Shown piece after piece: positions 32,756 through 42,383 of a stretch of 64,000 bases of DNA. Both the position numbers and the translations under genes were made by a program. Source of the stretch: Acidisoma sp. PAMC 29798. GTDB taxonomy: Bacteria > Pseudomonadota > Alphaproteobacteria > Acetobacterales > Acetobacteraceae. Each line of letters opens with the position of its first letter. The first letter of the stretch is position 1. The stretch is taken from contig NZ_CP126994.1 of assembly GCF_030252425.1 (NCBI RefSeq), positions 2,909,001 to 2,973,000 of the forward strand, in the 5' to 3' direction. The notes below the pieces were generated by a model. It ran no database searches and was not told where the DNA came from. It saw nothing but the letters and a program-made list of their open reading frames with translations.

Positions 32756-32899
32756 AATACCTATAACCGATCTCTTACGCTGTCCAGCAGACAGACACAT
32801 CACGAGGCAGCGGTTTGCATAACAAAAATGTGTTGAAAGCGGATCAGTCCGGCTTCACAACGCTTTCGGACTTTTCTCTGGCCAGGAACGAGTTCGGGC

Positions 32900-34870
32900 A
32901 TGACCGCGACTCCTGTCACCTCAGGCGTTACCTCCACGGGGCTGACCGTCGGCCAAGGTGACCAATTGCTGGTTGCATCGGCCGGAACCACGAGCGCCAC
33001 GACGATCAGCAGCGGCGGCTACGAAGTGGTTTCCGCCGGCGGCATCGCGAGCGCCACGACAGTGAAGACGGGCGGCACGCTCGTCGTTCTGCCGGGGGCA
33101 AACGCACCGGACACAACCTCCGCCGGAGGCACCGTTCTATCCACCGGCGTGATCGCCGTGGAGCCGGACGGGACTGTCACGACCGCCGCAACCTTGATCG
33201 GTCACACCGTGACCAGCGGCGGCGCGGAATACATTCTCGCGAATAGCATCGCCAGTAACACCGTCATCAGCAGCGGTGGGACGGACATCGTCTATTCGGC
33301 GGGAACATCCTTCGGCACGACGGTCGTCAGCGGCGGGATCGAAACCGCCTATTATGGCGCTGTCCTCAGCAGCAGCGTCATCGAAGCCGGCGGCTCATCT
33401 GAGATCTTCTACGGCTCGGCCGTCAGCGCATCGGTGATGGGCATCGGCGCGACTCTCAATATCGACGGTGCCACCGCGTCCGGCACCATGGTCTTCAGCG
33501 GCGGCACCGAAGAGGTTGATGGCAGCGGCACGGCCGTCGAGACTGCCGTCAGCAGCGGCGGCACTGAGACCGTCTATTATGCGACGACGAGCGACACGAC
33601 CATCGCGACGTCCGGCCTGCTGGAGTTGCGTCCACATGGCATCGCCTCCGGTGCCATCACATTCGCAGGCACCGGTGGCATTCTGCAGATCGATGACAGC
33701 ACCGCCGTGCCGGATAGCACGACCGTCATCTCCAGCTTCACGTCCGGCAACAGCATCGATTTCGACTTCATCACCTCCGCGTCCGGCGATGGATTTTCGG
33801 TCTTGGGGGAGACCGTCACGGTTTCTGCCGGCGGCATGGAATACGATCTGACCACAGAGAATGCCGTCACGGGCGCCCTTCAGCTCAGTGCAGCGACCGA
33901 TGGCAGCCTCGACCTCATCGCCGTCTGCTACTCGCGTGGCACGCATGTGCTTACGCCGACAGGGGAAGTGCCGATCGAGACGCTGAAGATCGGCGATCCG
34001 CTGGTGACACGCTTTGGCGGCATCCAGCCTATCAGGTGGATCGGGCGGCAGAGCTACGCCGCCCGCTTCGTGCAAACCAATCGCGACCAGCACCCCGTGC
34101 GCATCGCAGCGGGTGCCTTGGGTGACCGCCTCCCCGCACGCGATCTTTTCGTATCGCCCGACCATTCCATGCTGATCGGGGAGGTGCTGATCTTGGCGAA
34201 ATGTCTGGTGAATGGCGTGACCATCACGCAGGACGCGGTGCCGGAGGAGATCCACTATTATCAGATCGAGTTCGAGAGACATGACTGCCTCATCGCCGAA
34301 GGCACATGGTCGGAAAGCTATGCCGACGTGGTGGGTCTGCGCGGGCGATTTCATAATGCGGCGGAGTTCGCCGCGCTCTATCCGACATATCAGGCGCCAA
34401 CCGCGCTGCGTCTCTGTGCGCCTCGGCCGGACTCGGGACCGATGCTCGATACGGCGCTGCGGCCCTTCGTCGCGAAGGCCATGGCGGGACGGCGGCCGGG
34501 CCGGCTGCGAGGGTCGCTCGATGCAATCCGCGATCATCGCATCATCGAAGGCTGGGCACAGGATACGCAACACCCCGAGACGCCGGTCCTGCTGGAGGTT
34601 TTGCTGGGGAATGAGGTGATCGGCACGGTTCTCGCCTGCGATTACCGCGCGGATCTGGAAGCAGCGGGCTTTAGCCGGGGTCGCTGCGCGTTCTTCTTCG
34701 CAGCACCGGTCGATATCCTCCCGACCACCGCCGATGCGATCCATTTGCGGCGCGGGGTGGACGGTGCCGCCATTGCCAAGAGTGCCGATTGCGTCGCTAG
34801 CATTGCACGCGTCCGGGGCGAGCATCCTGCCCCGGGCGCGTGGCTTCGTTTTGCGGCTAGCTCAGCTTGA
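32900..34870 (+). CDS. AIDA-type repeat protein with C-terminal Hint domain
   Basis: A 656-residue protein with three parts. Residues ~1-330 are Gly/Ser/Thr-rich repeats of about 19-20 residues (S-S-G-G-x-x-x-V, G-T-x-x-x-S-G-G), like AIDA passenger repeats. Residues ~345-490 form a Hint (Hedgehog/intein-type) domain: CYSRGTHVLTPTGEVPIETL, then IGDPLVTRFGG, SPDHSMLIGEVLILA, and HYYQIEFERHDCLIAEG with the block-G-like His. The tail (about 530-640) is a beta-rich module with GWAQDTQHPETPVLLEVL, often seen on glycosyltransferases and Hint proteins. The leading Cys of the Hint block is present, so self-cleavage is possible. No signal peptide or barrel is visible. It overlaps the convergent APC gene by 14 bp. 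Confidence 0.82.
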   Translation: MTATPVTSGVTSTGLTVGQGDQLLVASAGTTSATTISSGGYEVVSAGGIASATTVKTGGTLVVLPGANAPDTTSAGGTVLSTGVIAVEPDGTVTTAATLIGHTVTSGGAEYILANSIASNTVISSGGTDIVYSAGTSFGTTVVSGGIETAYYGAVLSSSVIEAGGSSEIFYGSAVSASVMGIGATLNIDGATASGTMVFSGGTEEVDGSGTAVETAVSSGGTETVYYATTSDTTIATSGLLELRPHGIASGAITFAGTGGILQIDDSTAVPDSTTVISSFTSGNSIDFDFITSASGDGFSVLGETVTVSAGGMEYDLTTENAVTGALQLSAATDGSLDLIAVCYSRGTHVLTPTGEVPIETLKIGDPLVTRFGGIQPIRWIGRQSYAARFVQTNRDQHPVRIAAGALGDRLPARDLFVSPDHSMLIGEVLILAKCLVNGVTITQDAVPEEIHYYQIEFERHDCLIAEGTWSESYADVVGLRGRFHNAAEFAALYPTYQAPTALRLCAPRPDSGPMLDTALRPFVAKAMAGRRPGRLRGSLDAIRDHRIIEGWAQDTQHPETPVLLEVLLGNEVIGTVLACDYRADLEAAGFSRGRCAFFFAAPVDILPTTADAIHLRRGVDGAAIAKSADCVASIARVRGEHPAPGAWLRFAASSA

Positions 34871-36581
34871 ACACCCAATTCGCGATCAGCACCACGGCAA
34901 TACCGCCCGCCAGCGTCAGATAAGGCAGAATGCCCGCGCGCTTGGTCGTGGTGTCGCCGGCGCCCCCGACATGCAGATCTTCCAGCATCTGCGTCGGGAA
35001 CTTGCCACCGTCCTGGATATAATGGCGGAAGCAGAACACCGGAATGATCAGCAGCGCCGCGATCAGCCCGGCCCACAGGGCCATCGGGTTCCAGGTCTTG
35101 GCACCCGCGCCCATAAAGCCGGCATTTACGAAGGCGAAGATGCTGCCAGCCGCCAGCAGCCAGGTCGGTGCCTTATAGGGGCGATGCGTATTTCCCGAAT
35201 CCATCCGATGGATCCAACCCGCGTTGAGGTTGAGAAAGTTGAAGATGATATATCCACAATTGGACACGGCCAGGATGAAGAAGAAACTGGTGGCGTCACT
35301 GGCGGCGATGGCCAAGACGACGAGGTTGAAGATAAGGTCGGTCCACATCGCTTTGGTCGGCGCGCCATGGGCATTGATGTGGCTCAGATAGCGCGGCAGC
35401 CACCCATCGACGGAGCCCTGATAGAGCGTGCGGGACGAGCCCGCCATCGCGGTCATGATCGACAGGATCAACGCCAGGATCATGAGCATGATCATGATCG
35501 ATCGAATGAACCCGCCGCCACCGACCATGGTCGCGAGGGCCGAAGCAACACCCGATCCATCCGCGATTGTCGGGTCCAGCATGCCCGTGAGACCCAGAGC
35601 CCCTTGGAAGGTGAACGGCACAAGAATGTACAGCAGCAGACAGAGCAGGCCTGAATAGAAGATCGCCTTGAAGGTGTCGGTGCCAGGGTTGCGGAATTCG
35701 CTCGTATAGCAAACGGCGGTTTCAAACCCATAGGTTGACCAGGCGGCGATGAACATGCCGCCGAGGACCAAGGTCCATCCGGGAATGTTCCAATGTCCCG
35801 GTGCGGGCGCACCCGCCGCCGCGAGGGGCACCAGCGGCTGGAAGTTGTTGAAATTGACATGCCCATTGAGCAGAGGAACGACGCCACAAATCAGCATCGG
35901 GATGATGACGAGCAGGCCGACGTATTTCTGCACGCTCGCGGTACCCAGAATGCCGCGATGCTGGATGGCAAACACACCGAGCATGATGATCACGCCGATG
36001 AAGAAGGTCGCATTGAACGAAAAACCAACAGGGCCGAGGCTGTGGCTGAACAAGGTCCAACCGCGAATGCCTGGCGTCAGTGCGGCGATGGCGGCATTGG
36101 TCTTATCGGTGGCCGACCCTGCGATGCCAGCGCCATGCGCCGCGAGCCATTGCAAGACATCCGGCGATCCGGCCGCCGGAATAGGCGCGAGCGCGTTCAA
36201 AACATAGGCGGCCGCGATCGAGCAGCCGAGGGACAACACGGGTGACCAGGCAAACCAATTGCACCACACAGACAGCGGCGCCACGAACTTGCTGTACCGA
36301 ATCCAGGCTGCCGCACCATATACGGAGGCGCCGCCGGACTTGTTCGGGAACAAACCCGCGATCTCAGCGTAGGTGAAGGATTGCACGAAGCCCATCAGCA
36401 TCGAGGCGGTCCAGATCAGGAAGGCGAGGTTGCCGTCCATCGCGGCGATGCCGCCGATCGAGAAGAGCACCAAGGCCGGCACGCCACTCGCGACCCAGAA
36501 GGCGCCCTTCCAATCGATCGTCCGTCGAAGGCCGCCTGATTCGGGAAATACCATCCCGATACCGGATACGTTCTCGCTCAT
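34857..36581 (-). CDS. APC family amino acid/amine permease
   Basis: A 574-residue integral membrane protein of the amino acid-polyamine-organocation superfamily with about 12 helices. It starts near residue 15 (TIDWKGAFWVASGVPALV). The APC consensus around helices 2-3 is visible in FTYAEIAGLFPNKSGGASVYG, followed by long loops with GTADK-type polar segments. The start ATG 36581 has GGGGGATAGG upstream. It is the last gene of the Tmm/Tdm operon, 80 bp after the Tmm stop. It should import or export an amine or amino acid across the inner membrane; a methylamine or an amino-acid product is a reasonable guess. Its 3' end overlaps the convergent Hint gene by 14 bp. Confidence 0.87.
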   Translation of the reverse strand: MSENVSGIGMVFPESGGLRRTIDWKGAFWVASGVPALVLFSIGGIAAMDGNLAFLIWTASMLMGFVQSFTYAEIAGLFPNKSGGASVYGAAAWIRYSKFVAPLSVWCNWFAWSPVLSLGCSIAAAYVLNALAPIPAAGSPDVLQWLAAHGAGIAGSATDKTNAAIAALTPGIRGWTLFSHSLGPVGFSFNATFFIGVIIMLGVFAIQHRGILGTASVQKYVGLLVIIPMLICGVVPLLNGHVNFNNFQPLVPLAAAGAPAPGHWNIPGWTLVLGGMFIAAWSTYGFETAVCYTSEFRNPGTDTFKAIFYSGLLCLLLYILVPFTFQGALGLTGMLDPTIADGSGVASALATMVGGGGFIRSIMIMLMILALILSIMTAMAGSSRTLYQGSVDGWLPRYLSHINAHGAPTKAMWTDLIFNLVVLAIAASDATSFFFILAVSNCGYIIFNFLNLNAGWIHRMDSGNTHRPYKAPTWLLAAGSIFAFVNAGFMGAGAKTWNPMALWAGLIAALLIIPVFCFRHYIQDGGKFPTQMLEDLHVGGAGDTTTKRAGILPYLTLAGGIAVVLIANWVFKLS

Positions 36582-36661
36582 CCTATCCCCCGATTGATCG
36601 TTGCCTTTCCTGAGACGCAATAAACGTGCCAGACAGTCCGATCATCGGGGACGTGGGCGGG

Positions 36662-38005
36662 CTATCCCTGTGCCAGGAACGTCTCCATAGAATCATCCAA
36701 CGCTTCCATCCACGGTGTGTGATGCACCGGCGCCATGGTGCCCGTCAGCACGGACGGATAGGAGCGATCGCGATACGTGAGAATCCCCTCGGCCTTGTGG
36801 TGCTCCCATTCCTTGAACAATTCCGCGATCCGATCAACATCGAGATTCGGGTAATCCGTCTCGGCGAGCAGGTCGCGCACATACTCCGTCTGGAAATCGA
36901 TCATCTGGGAGGCGTCTTCCAGCGCTTCCTCCCGCGCGGTCCAGGCAGCGATATCCGCCTCCATCGCCGCCCGATCGGGCAAGGCGATGCGCCCGAGCAT
37001 AACATCGCGCGCGTACCAGGCCTGAGCATCGAACATATTGAAGGTGTAGAACTGGTCTTGCATGCCGATATAAATCAGTTTGGGATTGTCGGTGTAGACA
37101 ATGCCCTTGTAGAGGCCGCCGGGGTAAAGCCGGTTGCGGGTCTTCAGGCGCAGATGATCCGGCAAGAACGGGAAATGATGCTGATAGCCTGTGCAGAGAA
37201 TGACCGCATCGACTTCGCGTGACGTGCCGTCCTTGAAATGCGCGACCTTGCCGACGAGTTTCGTCAGCAGCGGCCTTTCCTCGACCCCCGCCGGCCAATC
37301 GAAGCCCATCGGCCGGGTGCGATAGCTGTACGTGACCGAGGCAGCACCGTATTTATGGCACTGGATGCCGATATCCTCGGCGGAATAGCTCGCACCCACC
37401 AGCAGGATATTCTTCCCGACCCATTCATTCGCATCGCGGAAATCATGCGCATGGAGCACGCGGCCAGGAAAATTGTCGAACCCCTCAAACCACGGCACGT
37501 TCGGGGTCGAGAAATGGCCGTTGGCGCAGACGACATAGTCGAAACTCTCGGCATGCAGCGTATCATGCTCCAGGTCTTTGACGGTCACCGTGAACTTGGC
37601 CGTTGTCTCATCATAACTCACGTTGCGCACGATATGGCGCAGACGGATATAGGCGGCGACGCCGGATTTCGCGATGCGACCCTTGATATAGTCGTGCAGC
37701 ACCGCGCGCGGCGGATAGGAGGGGATCGGCCGGCCGAAATGCTCCTCGAAGGAATAGTCGGCGAATTCCAGGCATTCCTTGGGGCCGTTAGACCATAGGA
37801 AGCGATACATGCTGCCGTGCACGGCCTCACCCGTTTCATCAAGGCCTGTTCGCCAGGTGTAGTTCCACAGCCCGCCGTAATCGGCCTGCTTTTCGTAGCA
37901 GACGATGTCAGGAATTTCGGCACCGGCACGCCGCGCCGCCTCGAAGGCGCGAAGCTGGGCCAGCCCGCTGGGACCGGCGCCGATGATGGCAATACGGCTC
38001 TTCAT
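36662..38005 (-). CDS. tmm: Trimethylamine monooxygenase-like flavin monooxygenase
   Basis: A 447-residue bacterial flavin-containing monooxygenase. It has the FAD motif [43 protein letters not shown], the FMO signature [11 protein letters not shown], the NADPH motif [13 protein letters not shown] and a tail ending [17 protein letters not shown]. These segments match what I recall of Methylocella and Roseobacter Tmm closely and along the whole protein. Tmm oxidises trimethylamine to its N-oxide with NADPH and O2. The start ATG 38005 has AGGAG in front, 29 bp after the Tdm-like gene. A Tdm homologue immediately upstream strongly supports the assignment, though related amines may also be substrates. 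Confidence 0.85.
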   Translation of the reverse strand: MKSRIAIIGAGPSGLAQLRAFEAARRAGAEIPDIVCYEKQADYGGLWNYTWRTGLDETGEAVHGSMYRFLWSNGPKECLEFADYSFEEHFGRPIPSYPPRAVLHDYIKGRIAKSGVAAYIRLRHIVRNVSYDETTAKFTVTVKDLEHDTLHAESFDYVVCANGHFSTPNVPWFEGFDNFPGRVLHAHDFRDANEWVGKNILLVGASYSAEDIGIQCHKYGAASVTYSYRTRPMGFDWPAGVEERPLLTKLVGKVAHFKDGTSREVDAVILCTGYQHHFPFLPDHLRLKTRNRLYPGGLYKGIVYTDNPKLIYIGMQDQFYTFNMFDAQAWYARDVMLGRIALPDRAAMEADIAAWTAREEALEDASQMIDFQTEYVRDLLAETDYPNLDVDRIAELFKEWEHHKAEGILTYRDRSYPSVLTGTMAPVHHTPWMEALDDSMETFLAQG

Positions 38006-38034
38006 GCTGATGGCTGCTCCTGCTGTGTCTGATG

Positions 38035-40164
38035 TCACGCGCGCACGCGCGTCTTTTGCGGATCGTAATGCGGAAAAGCGACCACTTCGGCGGCGATGCG
38101 TTTCTGCTGCCCGTCGAGCTTGCCGATTTCCACGGCCGTGCCGATGACACTGCAAACCACATCGACGCGGGCCAGCGCGATGCTGCGGCCGAGACTCGGT
38201 GAGCGCGTGGCGGAGGTGACAACGCCGATTTGGGCGCGACCGACATGCACGGGATCGCCATGACCTATCTCCTCGCCGCCGGCGATATCGAGGCCGACGA
38301 GCACCCGCATGGGATTCGCCCGCCGGCGTGCGAGCGCCTCGGCGCCGACGAAATCGGCGTTCTTCTTGGCCGGCACCGCAAAGCCGATGCCGGCTTCGAA
38401 GGGATCGGTCTCAGCGCTGAACTCATGCCCCGCGAAGACCAGTCCCGCTTCAATGCGCAGGATGTCCAGGGCGTCGAGACCGGCGGGGGCGAGGCCATGC
38501 GGCTTTCCCGCCGCCCAGATCGCATCCCAGACTGTGACCGCATGATCCGGGTGGCACCAGATCTCATAGCCGAGTTCGCCGGTATAGCCGGTGCGCGAGA
38601 CCATAACCGCCGGTCCCGTCGGGCCACCGACACGGCCGACGGTGAAGCGAAACCAGCCAAGTTCGGCGATGCTCGGTCGTGCCGGCGGTGTCACCACAAC
38701 CTCGGACAGGATCGCACGCGATCGTGGACCTTGCAGGGCCACGTTATGGAGTTGATCGGTCGCCGATTTCACCCAGACCTTGAGGCCACGCTCGGCGGCG
38801 AGCGCGCGAAGCCAGACACCGGCATAGTCCTCACCGCAAACAAGGCGGAAATTGTCGCGGCCGAGGCGGAAGATGGTGCCGTCATCCAGCATGCCGCCAT
38901 GGGGATAGCAGAGCGCGGTATAGACTACCTGCCCAATGGCAAGGCGGCTGATGTCGCGCGGCACCGCCAATTGCATCAGCGCCTCGGCATCCGGACCGAT
39001 GATCTCGAACTTGCGCAGCGCCGAAAGATCGATCAGGCAGGCGCGCTCGCGGCAGGCCCAGTATTCGGCAATCGGACCCTGGTTCAGGTAGCTGCTGGCG
39101 AGCCAGAAGCCACGATACTCGACGAAGTCACGGGTCAGGGCAGATGTGCGCGGATGAAATCCGCTTTCGCGGGTGAGGCGCGCCGGGGCGTCTGGTGTCA
39201 TGCGATGCGCAATCCCTGGGGAGAAGGCGTGGGCGCCGTCATAGACGCGGACATGGATATCGGTCGGCACCCAGGCATTGGCCGCATCGATATCATCGGC
39301 GCAGGATGAGGATGCGCAGACAAGGTCGGTGAGAGCCCGTAGCAAAACATAATCGCCGGGTCGCGACCAGGGCTCATCCAGGGTGATCGCGCCGCCAGCG
39401 CTGACGATCGTATTGTAGAAGAAGTTGATCGCCGGCCAACCGACGCGCGCCGCAACGCCGAACGGCGCCATGGCGCGGTTGAAATTGTCCGTGCAATTGG
39501 CGTGTCCGGGATAGCCCATGTCCTCATAATATTTGCTCGCGCAAGCCAGCATGAAGCTGTCGTGCCGGCCAACCGTATCGCGCACAACCTCGACAAGCGG
39601 CCGCATATCGGCGTCGAAGAATTTTGCATGCAGGCCAGGCGTCGGGTAGGAGGCGCCGCCAAGCGTGCGGGTGACAGTGGGATCGAGGCCGGATTCGCGC
39701 CCAGCCGCGAGCTTCCCGGCATCGAAGGCCAGGAAGTCCGAGCACTGCTGCCCTTCGACATCAATGATCTGGATATAGTCGCCCGCCTTCACCCGATACG
39801 CCTGGGCTGTCGCCGCCGCGATCGGCAGATCGAGCACAGGCTCCGCCAGCGGCTCCGGCAAGCTTGGCGCTGGCGTTCCGGCATAGGTGATGGCGACGTG
39901 CAGTTCGGTCGGCGGGGACTGGCCATCCGGCGCCTGGGCGTCGCCGGGTGCCGCGATGACGCAGGTCGCGTCTTCCAGGGCGACGGTCGTGAAGGAGCGA
40001 CCAGCGACGTCATCCTGGAAGCCCATGACGCTAAAGGCTGCTGCCGGCTCGGCCATGATCTCCGCCGGCTGTAAGCCTTCAGGGTCGGTGATGACGAGCG
40101 TATCACCGCGTTCCAGTTGGAAGGACTGGCGGCTGCCACCTGGAATCACGAACCTGGCAATCAC
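38035..40164 (-). CDS. tdm: Trimethylamine-N-oxide demethylase-like protein (DUF1989-GcvT fusion)
   Basis: A 709-residue fusion. The N-terminal half (about residues 1-320) is a DUF1989 domain with metal-type Cys positions in [23 protein letters not shown] and CASSSCADD. The C-terminal half (about 340-700) is a GcvT-like tetrahydrofolate-binding aminomethyltransferase domain with [34 protein letters not shown] and [16 protein letters not shown]. This domain order is that of Tdm, which splits TMAO to dimethylamine and formaldehyde, the latter captured by tetrahydrofolate. The start is GTG 40164, with GGAGGG upstream. It is 25 bp after the solute-binding gene and 29 bp before the Tmm gene. A dimethylglycine- or other amine-specific relative is the main alternative. 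Confidence 0.82.
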   Translation of the reverse strand: MIARFVIPGGSRQSFQLERGDTLVITDPEGLQPAEIMAEPAAAFSVMGFQDDVAGRSFTTVALEDATCVIAAPGDAQAPDGQSPPTELHVAITYAGTPAPSLPEPLAEPVLDLPIAAATAQAYRVKAGDYIQIIDVEGQQCSDFLAFDAGKLAAGRESGLDPTVTRTLGGASYPTPGLHAKFFDADMRPLVEVVRDTVGRHDSFMLACASKYYEDMGYPGHANCTDNFNRAMAPFGVAARVGWPAINFFYNTIVSAGGAITLDEPWSRPGDYVLLRALTDLVCASSSCADDIDAANAWVPTDIHVRVYDGAHAFSPGIAHRMTPDAPARLTRESGFHPRTSALTRDFVEYRGFWLASSYLNQGPIAEYWACRERACLIDLSALRKFEIIGPDAEALMQLAVPRDISRLAIGQVVYTALCYPHGGMLDDGTIFRLGRDNFRLVCGEDYAGVWLRALAAERGLKVWVKSATDQLHNVALQGPRSRAILSEVVVTPPARPSIAELGWFRFTVGRVGGPTGPAVMVSRTGYTGELGYEIWCHPDHAVTVWDAIWAAGKPHGLAPAGLDALDILRIEAGLVFAGHEFSAETDPFEAGIGFAVPAKKNADFVGAEALARRRANPMRVLVGLDIAGGEEIGHGDPVHVGRAQIGVVTSATRSPSLGRSIALARVDVVCSVIGTAVEIGKLDGQQKRIAAEVVAFPHYDPQKTRVRA

Positions 40165-40189
40165 CCCCGTCCCTCCCTCAGACCTATGG

Positions 40190-41755
40190 TTAAGCGGCTG
40201 TCGTGTCCCGGAACATCAGCCATTGGCCGTCCGGCGTCCAGGCCGGCTTGATGCTGGATTTGCTGATCCAGGCATTCACGCCATTGTCGAGGAACAGATA
40301 GGCGCCGGATTCCTCAAGCTTATCCTGAAGCTGAACGTATTCCTTGATCCGCTTGGCCGGATCCGTCTCATAGGTCGCCACGTCGTTGAGCGTATCATAG
40401 CTCTTGTCGCAGACCCGCTGCCAGTTCCAAACACCGACCTGGCTGCAGGTGAACCAGGACGTCGTCCAGCTCGGATCAGGCGATGTCGTGAACTTCACGA
40501 TGAAAATCTGCATGTCCTTCCAGCTATTGCCTTGGGCCTGCGTGCCCTCGGCGTCGAAGGCGGCGCTATCCATGGGATGAATCGTCAAGTCGATTCCAAC
40601 CACCTTCAACTGGGCCTGCAAGGCGAGGCCCATGGTGACGAGGTCGGTATCATTGTTGAAATCCAAACGCAGCTTCAAACCGGTGACGCCAGCATCCGCG
40701 AGCAGCTTCTTCGATGCGGCAGGATCGTACGGGTAGATGTTCTTGGTGCGATGACCATCCAAGGATGGCGGCACGCTGCCGAAAGCCGGTGTCACTTCGC
40801 CGAAATACGCCGCCTGGAGCACGCCATTGACGTCGATCGCCTGCTGGATGGCGCGACGCACACGAAGATCCTTCAGCTTCGGATGCTCGATATTCATGCC
40901 GAGCCAAGTATAGGCAAGCGCGGGATCGACCGTCAGCACGGTCTTCGGATCGGCCGCAGAGCGCAGCTGCGGAATGGAACTGATGCTCACCTTCGTCACA
41001 TCCAGATCACCACTGTCATAACCGATTTCGGCGGTTTTCAGATCGGCGATGGGAATGAGTTGAATTTCATCGAAATAGGGCTGCGGACCCTTCCATAGCT
41101 CATTGCGCTCCAACGTCAACTTCTGGCGCGCGATCCATTCCTTGATCTTATAGGGGCCGGATGTCGCAAGCGGATCGGTGGTGATGGCGCCGCCATGCTT
41201 CGTCACGGCGGCTTTGCACAGGATCAAGCCCGAGCCATGCGGAAGCGTGCTGTTGAAAAGCGGTGGGAAGGCCTTCGTGAGATGGATGATGCCGGAATAC
41301 TTGTCGACGATTTCGACTTCCTTCAGCGGCGCCCAATCGAGCTGGTAGCCGGCATTGGCCTTCGGATCGGCGATGCGCTCATAGGAGAACTTCACGTCCT
41401 CCGACGTCATTTCACCGAAGCCGTTGGTCCACATGATGCCGGGCTTGAGGGTGAACTTGATCGTGGTGGGGTCAACCTGCTCCAGCGTCTGCGCGGCATC
41501 GAGCTGCCAGGCCCAGGTCTTGCCCGATTTGAACTGACACAGACCGTTGAAGATGACGAACATGACCATCTCTTCCCACCAGCCATTCCGATTGGCAGGG
41601 TCGAGCACGGCGATGTCCTGGTCGTTCTGCACTTTCAGGATCTTCCCCTCGGCAGCCCAGGCGAGCTTGCCGCTCGACATTGCAGCGACGGTGCTGGCGC
41701 CGAGCACGGAGGCGCCGATCAGGATCTGACGTCGATTCAGAGTCGTGAGAGCCAT
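40190..41755 (-). CDS. Family 5 ABC transporter solute-binding protein
   Basis: A 521-residue periplasmic binding protein of the dipeptide/oligopeptide (DppA/OppA) family. Its N-terminal export signal has a twin arginine, NRRQILIGASVLG, and ends near AWA, so export may be by Tat. The mature part has the family pattern KVQNDQDIAVLDPANRNG, FTLKPGIMWTNG, TSGPYKIKEW, and LKDLRVRRAIQQAID. The start ATG 41755 has AAAGGAAT in front; the open frame extends 84 codons further without coding character. It lies between the DUF1989 and Tdm genes and belongs to the importer encoded upstream. The ligand is unknown; methylated amines, betaines or small peptides all fit. Confidence 0.9.
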   Translation of the reverse strand: MALTTLNRRQILIGASVLGASTVAAMSSGKLAWAAEGKILKVQNDQDIAVLDPANRNGWWEEMVMFVIFNGLCQFKSGKTWAWQLDAAQTLEQVDPTTIKFTLKPGIMWTNGFGEMTSEDVKFSYERIADPKANAGYQLDWAPLKEVEIVDKYSGIIHLTKAFPPLFNSTLPHGSGLILCKAAVTKHGGAITTDPLATSGPYKIKEWIARQKLTLERNELWKGPQPYFDEIQLIPIADLKTAEIGYDSGDLDVTKVSISSIPQLRSAADPKTVLTVDPALAYTWLGMNIEHPKLKDLRVRRAIQQAIDVNGVLQAAYFGEVTPAFGSVPPSLDGHRTKNIYPYDPAASKKLLADAGVTGLKLRLDFNNDTDLVTMGLALQAQLKVVGIDLTIHPMDSAAFDAEGTQAQGNSWKDMQIFIVKFTTSPDPSWTTSWFTCSQVGVWNWQRVCDKSYDTLNDVATYETDPAKRIKEYVQLQDKLEESGAYLFLDNGVNAWISKSSIKPAWTPDGQWLMFRDTTAA

Positions 41756-41789
41756 GCACGCGATTCCTTTGATGAAAGATCGGTTGAGA

Positions 41790-42383
41790 TCATGAAATCC
41801 GCCAGCGAAGACCGCGCACGGGGCGCCCGATTCCGCTGATGGGGATTTGTTCCTGGGGGCATGGCGAACAGACAAGAATGATGTCCGCCTGTGCCTCCAG
41901 CTCGATATAATCGCCGGGCCTCGCCGAAGACGGCCGGTCGCTGAGCCGACCTTCGCCGTCCACGGGAATGTCCATGAACAGGTTCCACGGGCAGGGCACG
42001 ACCCCATCCGTCATGCCATGCGTCATCAGCAGGCTCAGAAGATTGTCCCGGCAATTGGGATGATGATCGCCCTGGCCCTGCTCCGCGTAACTGCGCGCAT
42101 CACAGGCGGAACACAGCGTGTCATGCCGCCCGGGCGAGGTATCGGCGATGATGCGTGCCAAGGGGCGTCGCAGGTTGGAGACCAGCTCGTCACCCGGCGC
42201 GAAGAAGAGCTTGTAGAGCCGGTCTCGGCAATGCTCCATCGACAGATATTCGAGGAAGTCGCCGGCCGCGAAAATCCAGGTATCCACCACCTGCTGGCCA
42301 AGATGGTTGATGATTTGCACACGCTGCCCCGTAGCGATGGGGATGGCAGTGGCGCGACCCGGCGGGATCTCTCCCTCGGTCAC
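41790..42383 (-). CDS. DUF1989 / urea carboxylase-associated family protein
   Basis: A 197-residue stand-alone DUF1989 protein, the same domain as the N-terminal half of the Tdm-like protein. It has GQRVQIINHLGQQVVDTWIF, then CSACDARSY, HPNCRDNL and CPWNLFMDIPV with clustered Cys residues that could bind a metal. Close relatives sit beside urea carboxylase and riboswitch-controlled guanidine genes, where they form carboxyguanidine deiminase subunits, but no urea carboxylase is here. The start is GTG 42383, overlapping the upstream ATPase stop (GTGA). The longer ATG frame would lie inside that gene. A role as a partner or paralogue of Tdm, or as an amine hydrolase, is inference. Confidence 0.8.
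   Translation of the reverse strand: MTEGEIPPGRATAIPIATGQRVQIINHLGQQVVDTWIFAAGDFLEYLSMEHCRDRLYKLFFAPGDELVSNLRRPLARIIADTSPGRHDTLCSACDARSYAEQGQGDHHPNCRDNLLSLLMTHGMTDGVVPCPWNLFMDIPVDGEGRLSDRPSSARPGDYIELEAQADIILVCSPCPQEQIPISGIGRPVRGLRWRIS

Noticed and set aside
36662-38155. Longer reading of the Tmm-like gene starting at 38155
   Set aside because: The extra 50 residues lie inside the Tdm-like gene in another frame and do not resemble an FMO N-terminus. ATG 38005 has AGGAG and the proper FAD motif start.
41790-42383. DUF1989 gene as part of a guanidine/urea carboxylase operon
   Set aside because: No urea carboxylase, allophanate hydrolase or guanidine riboswitch-like leader was seen, and the operon context is methylated amine use.
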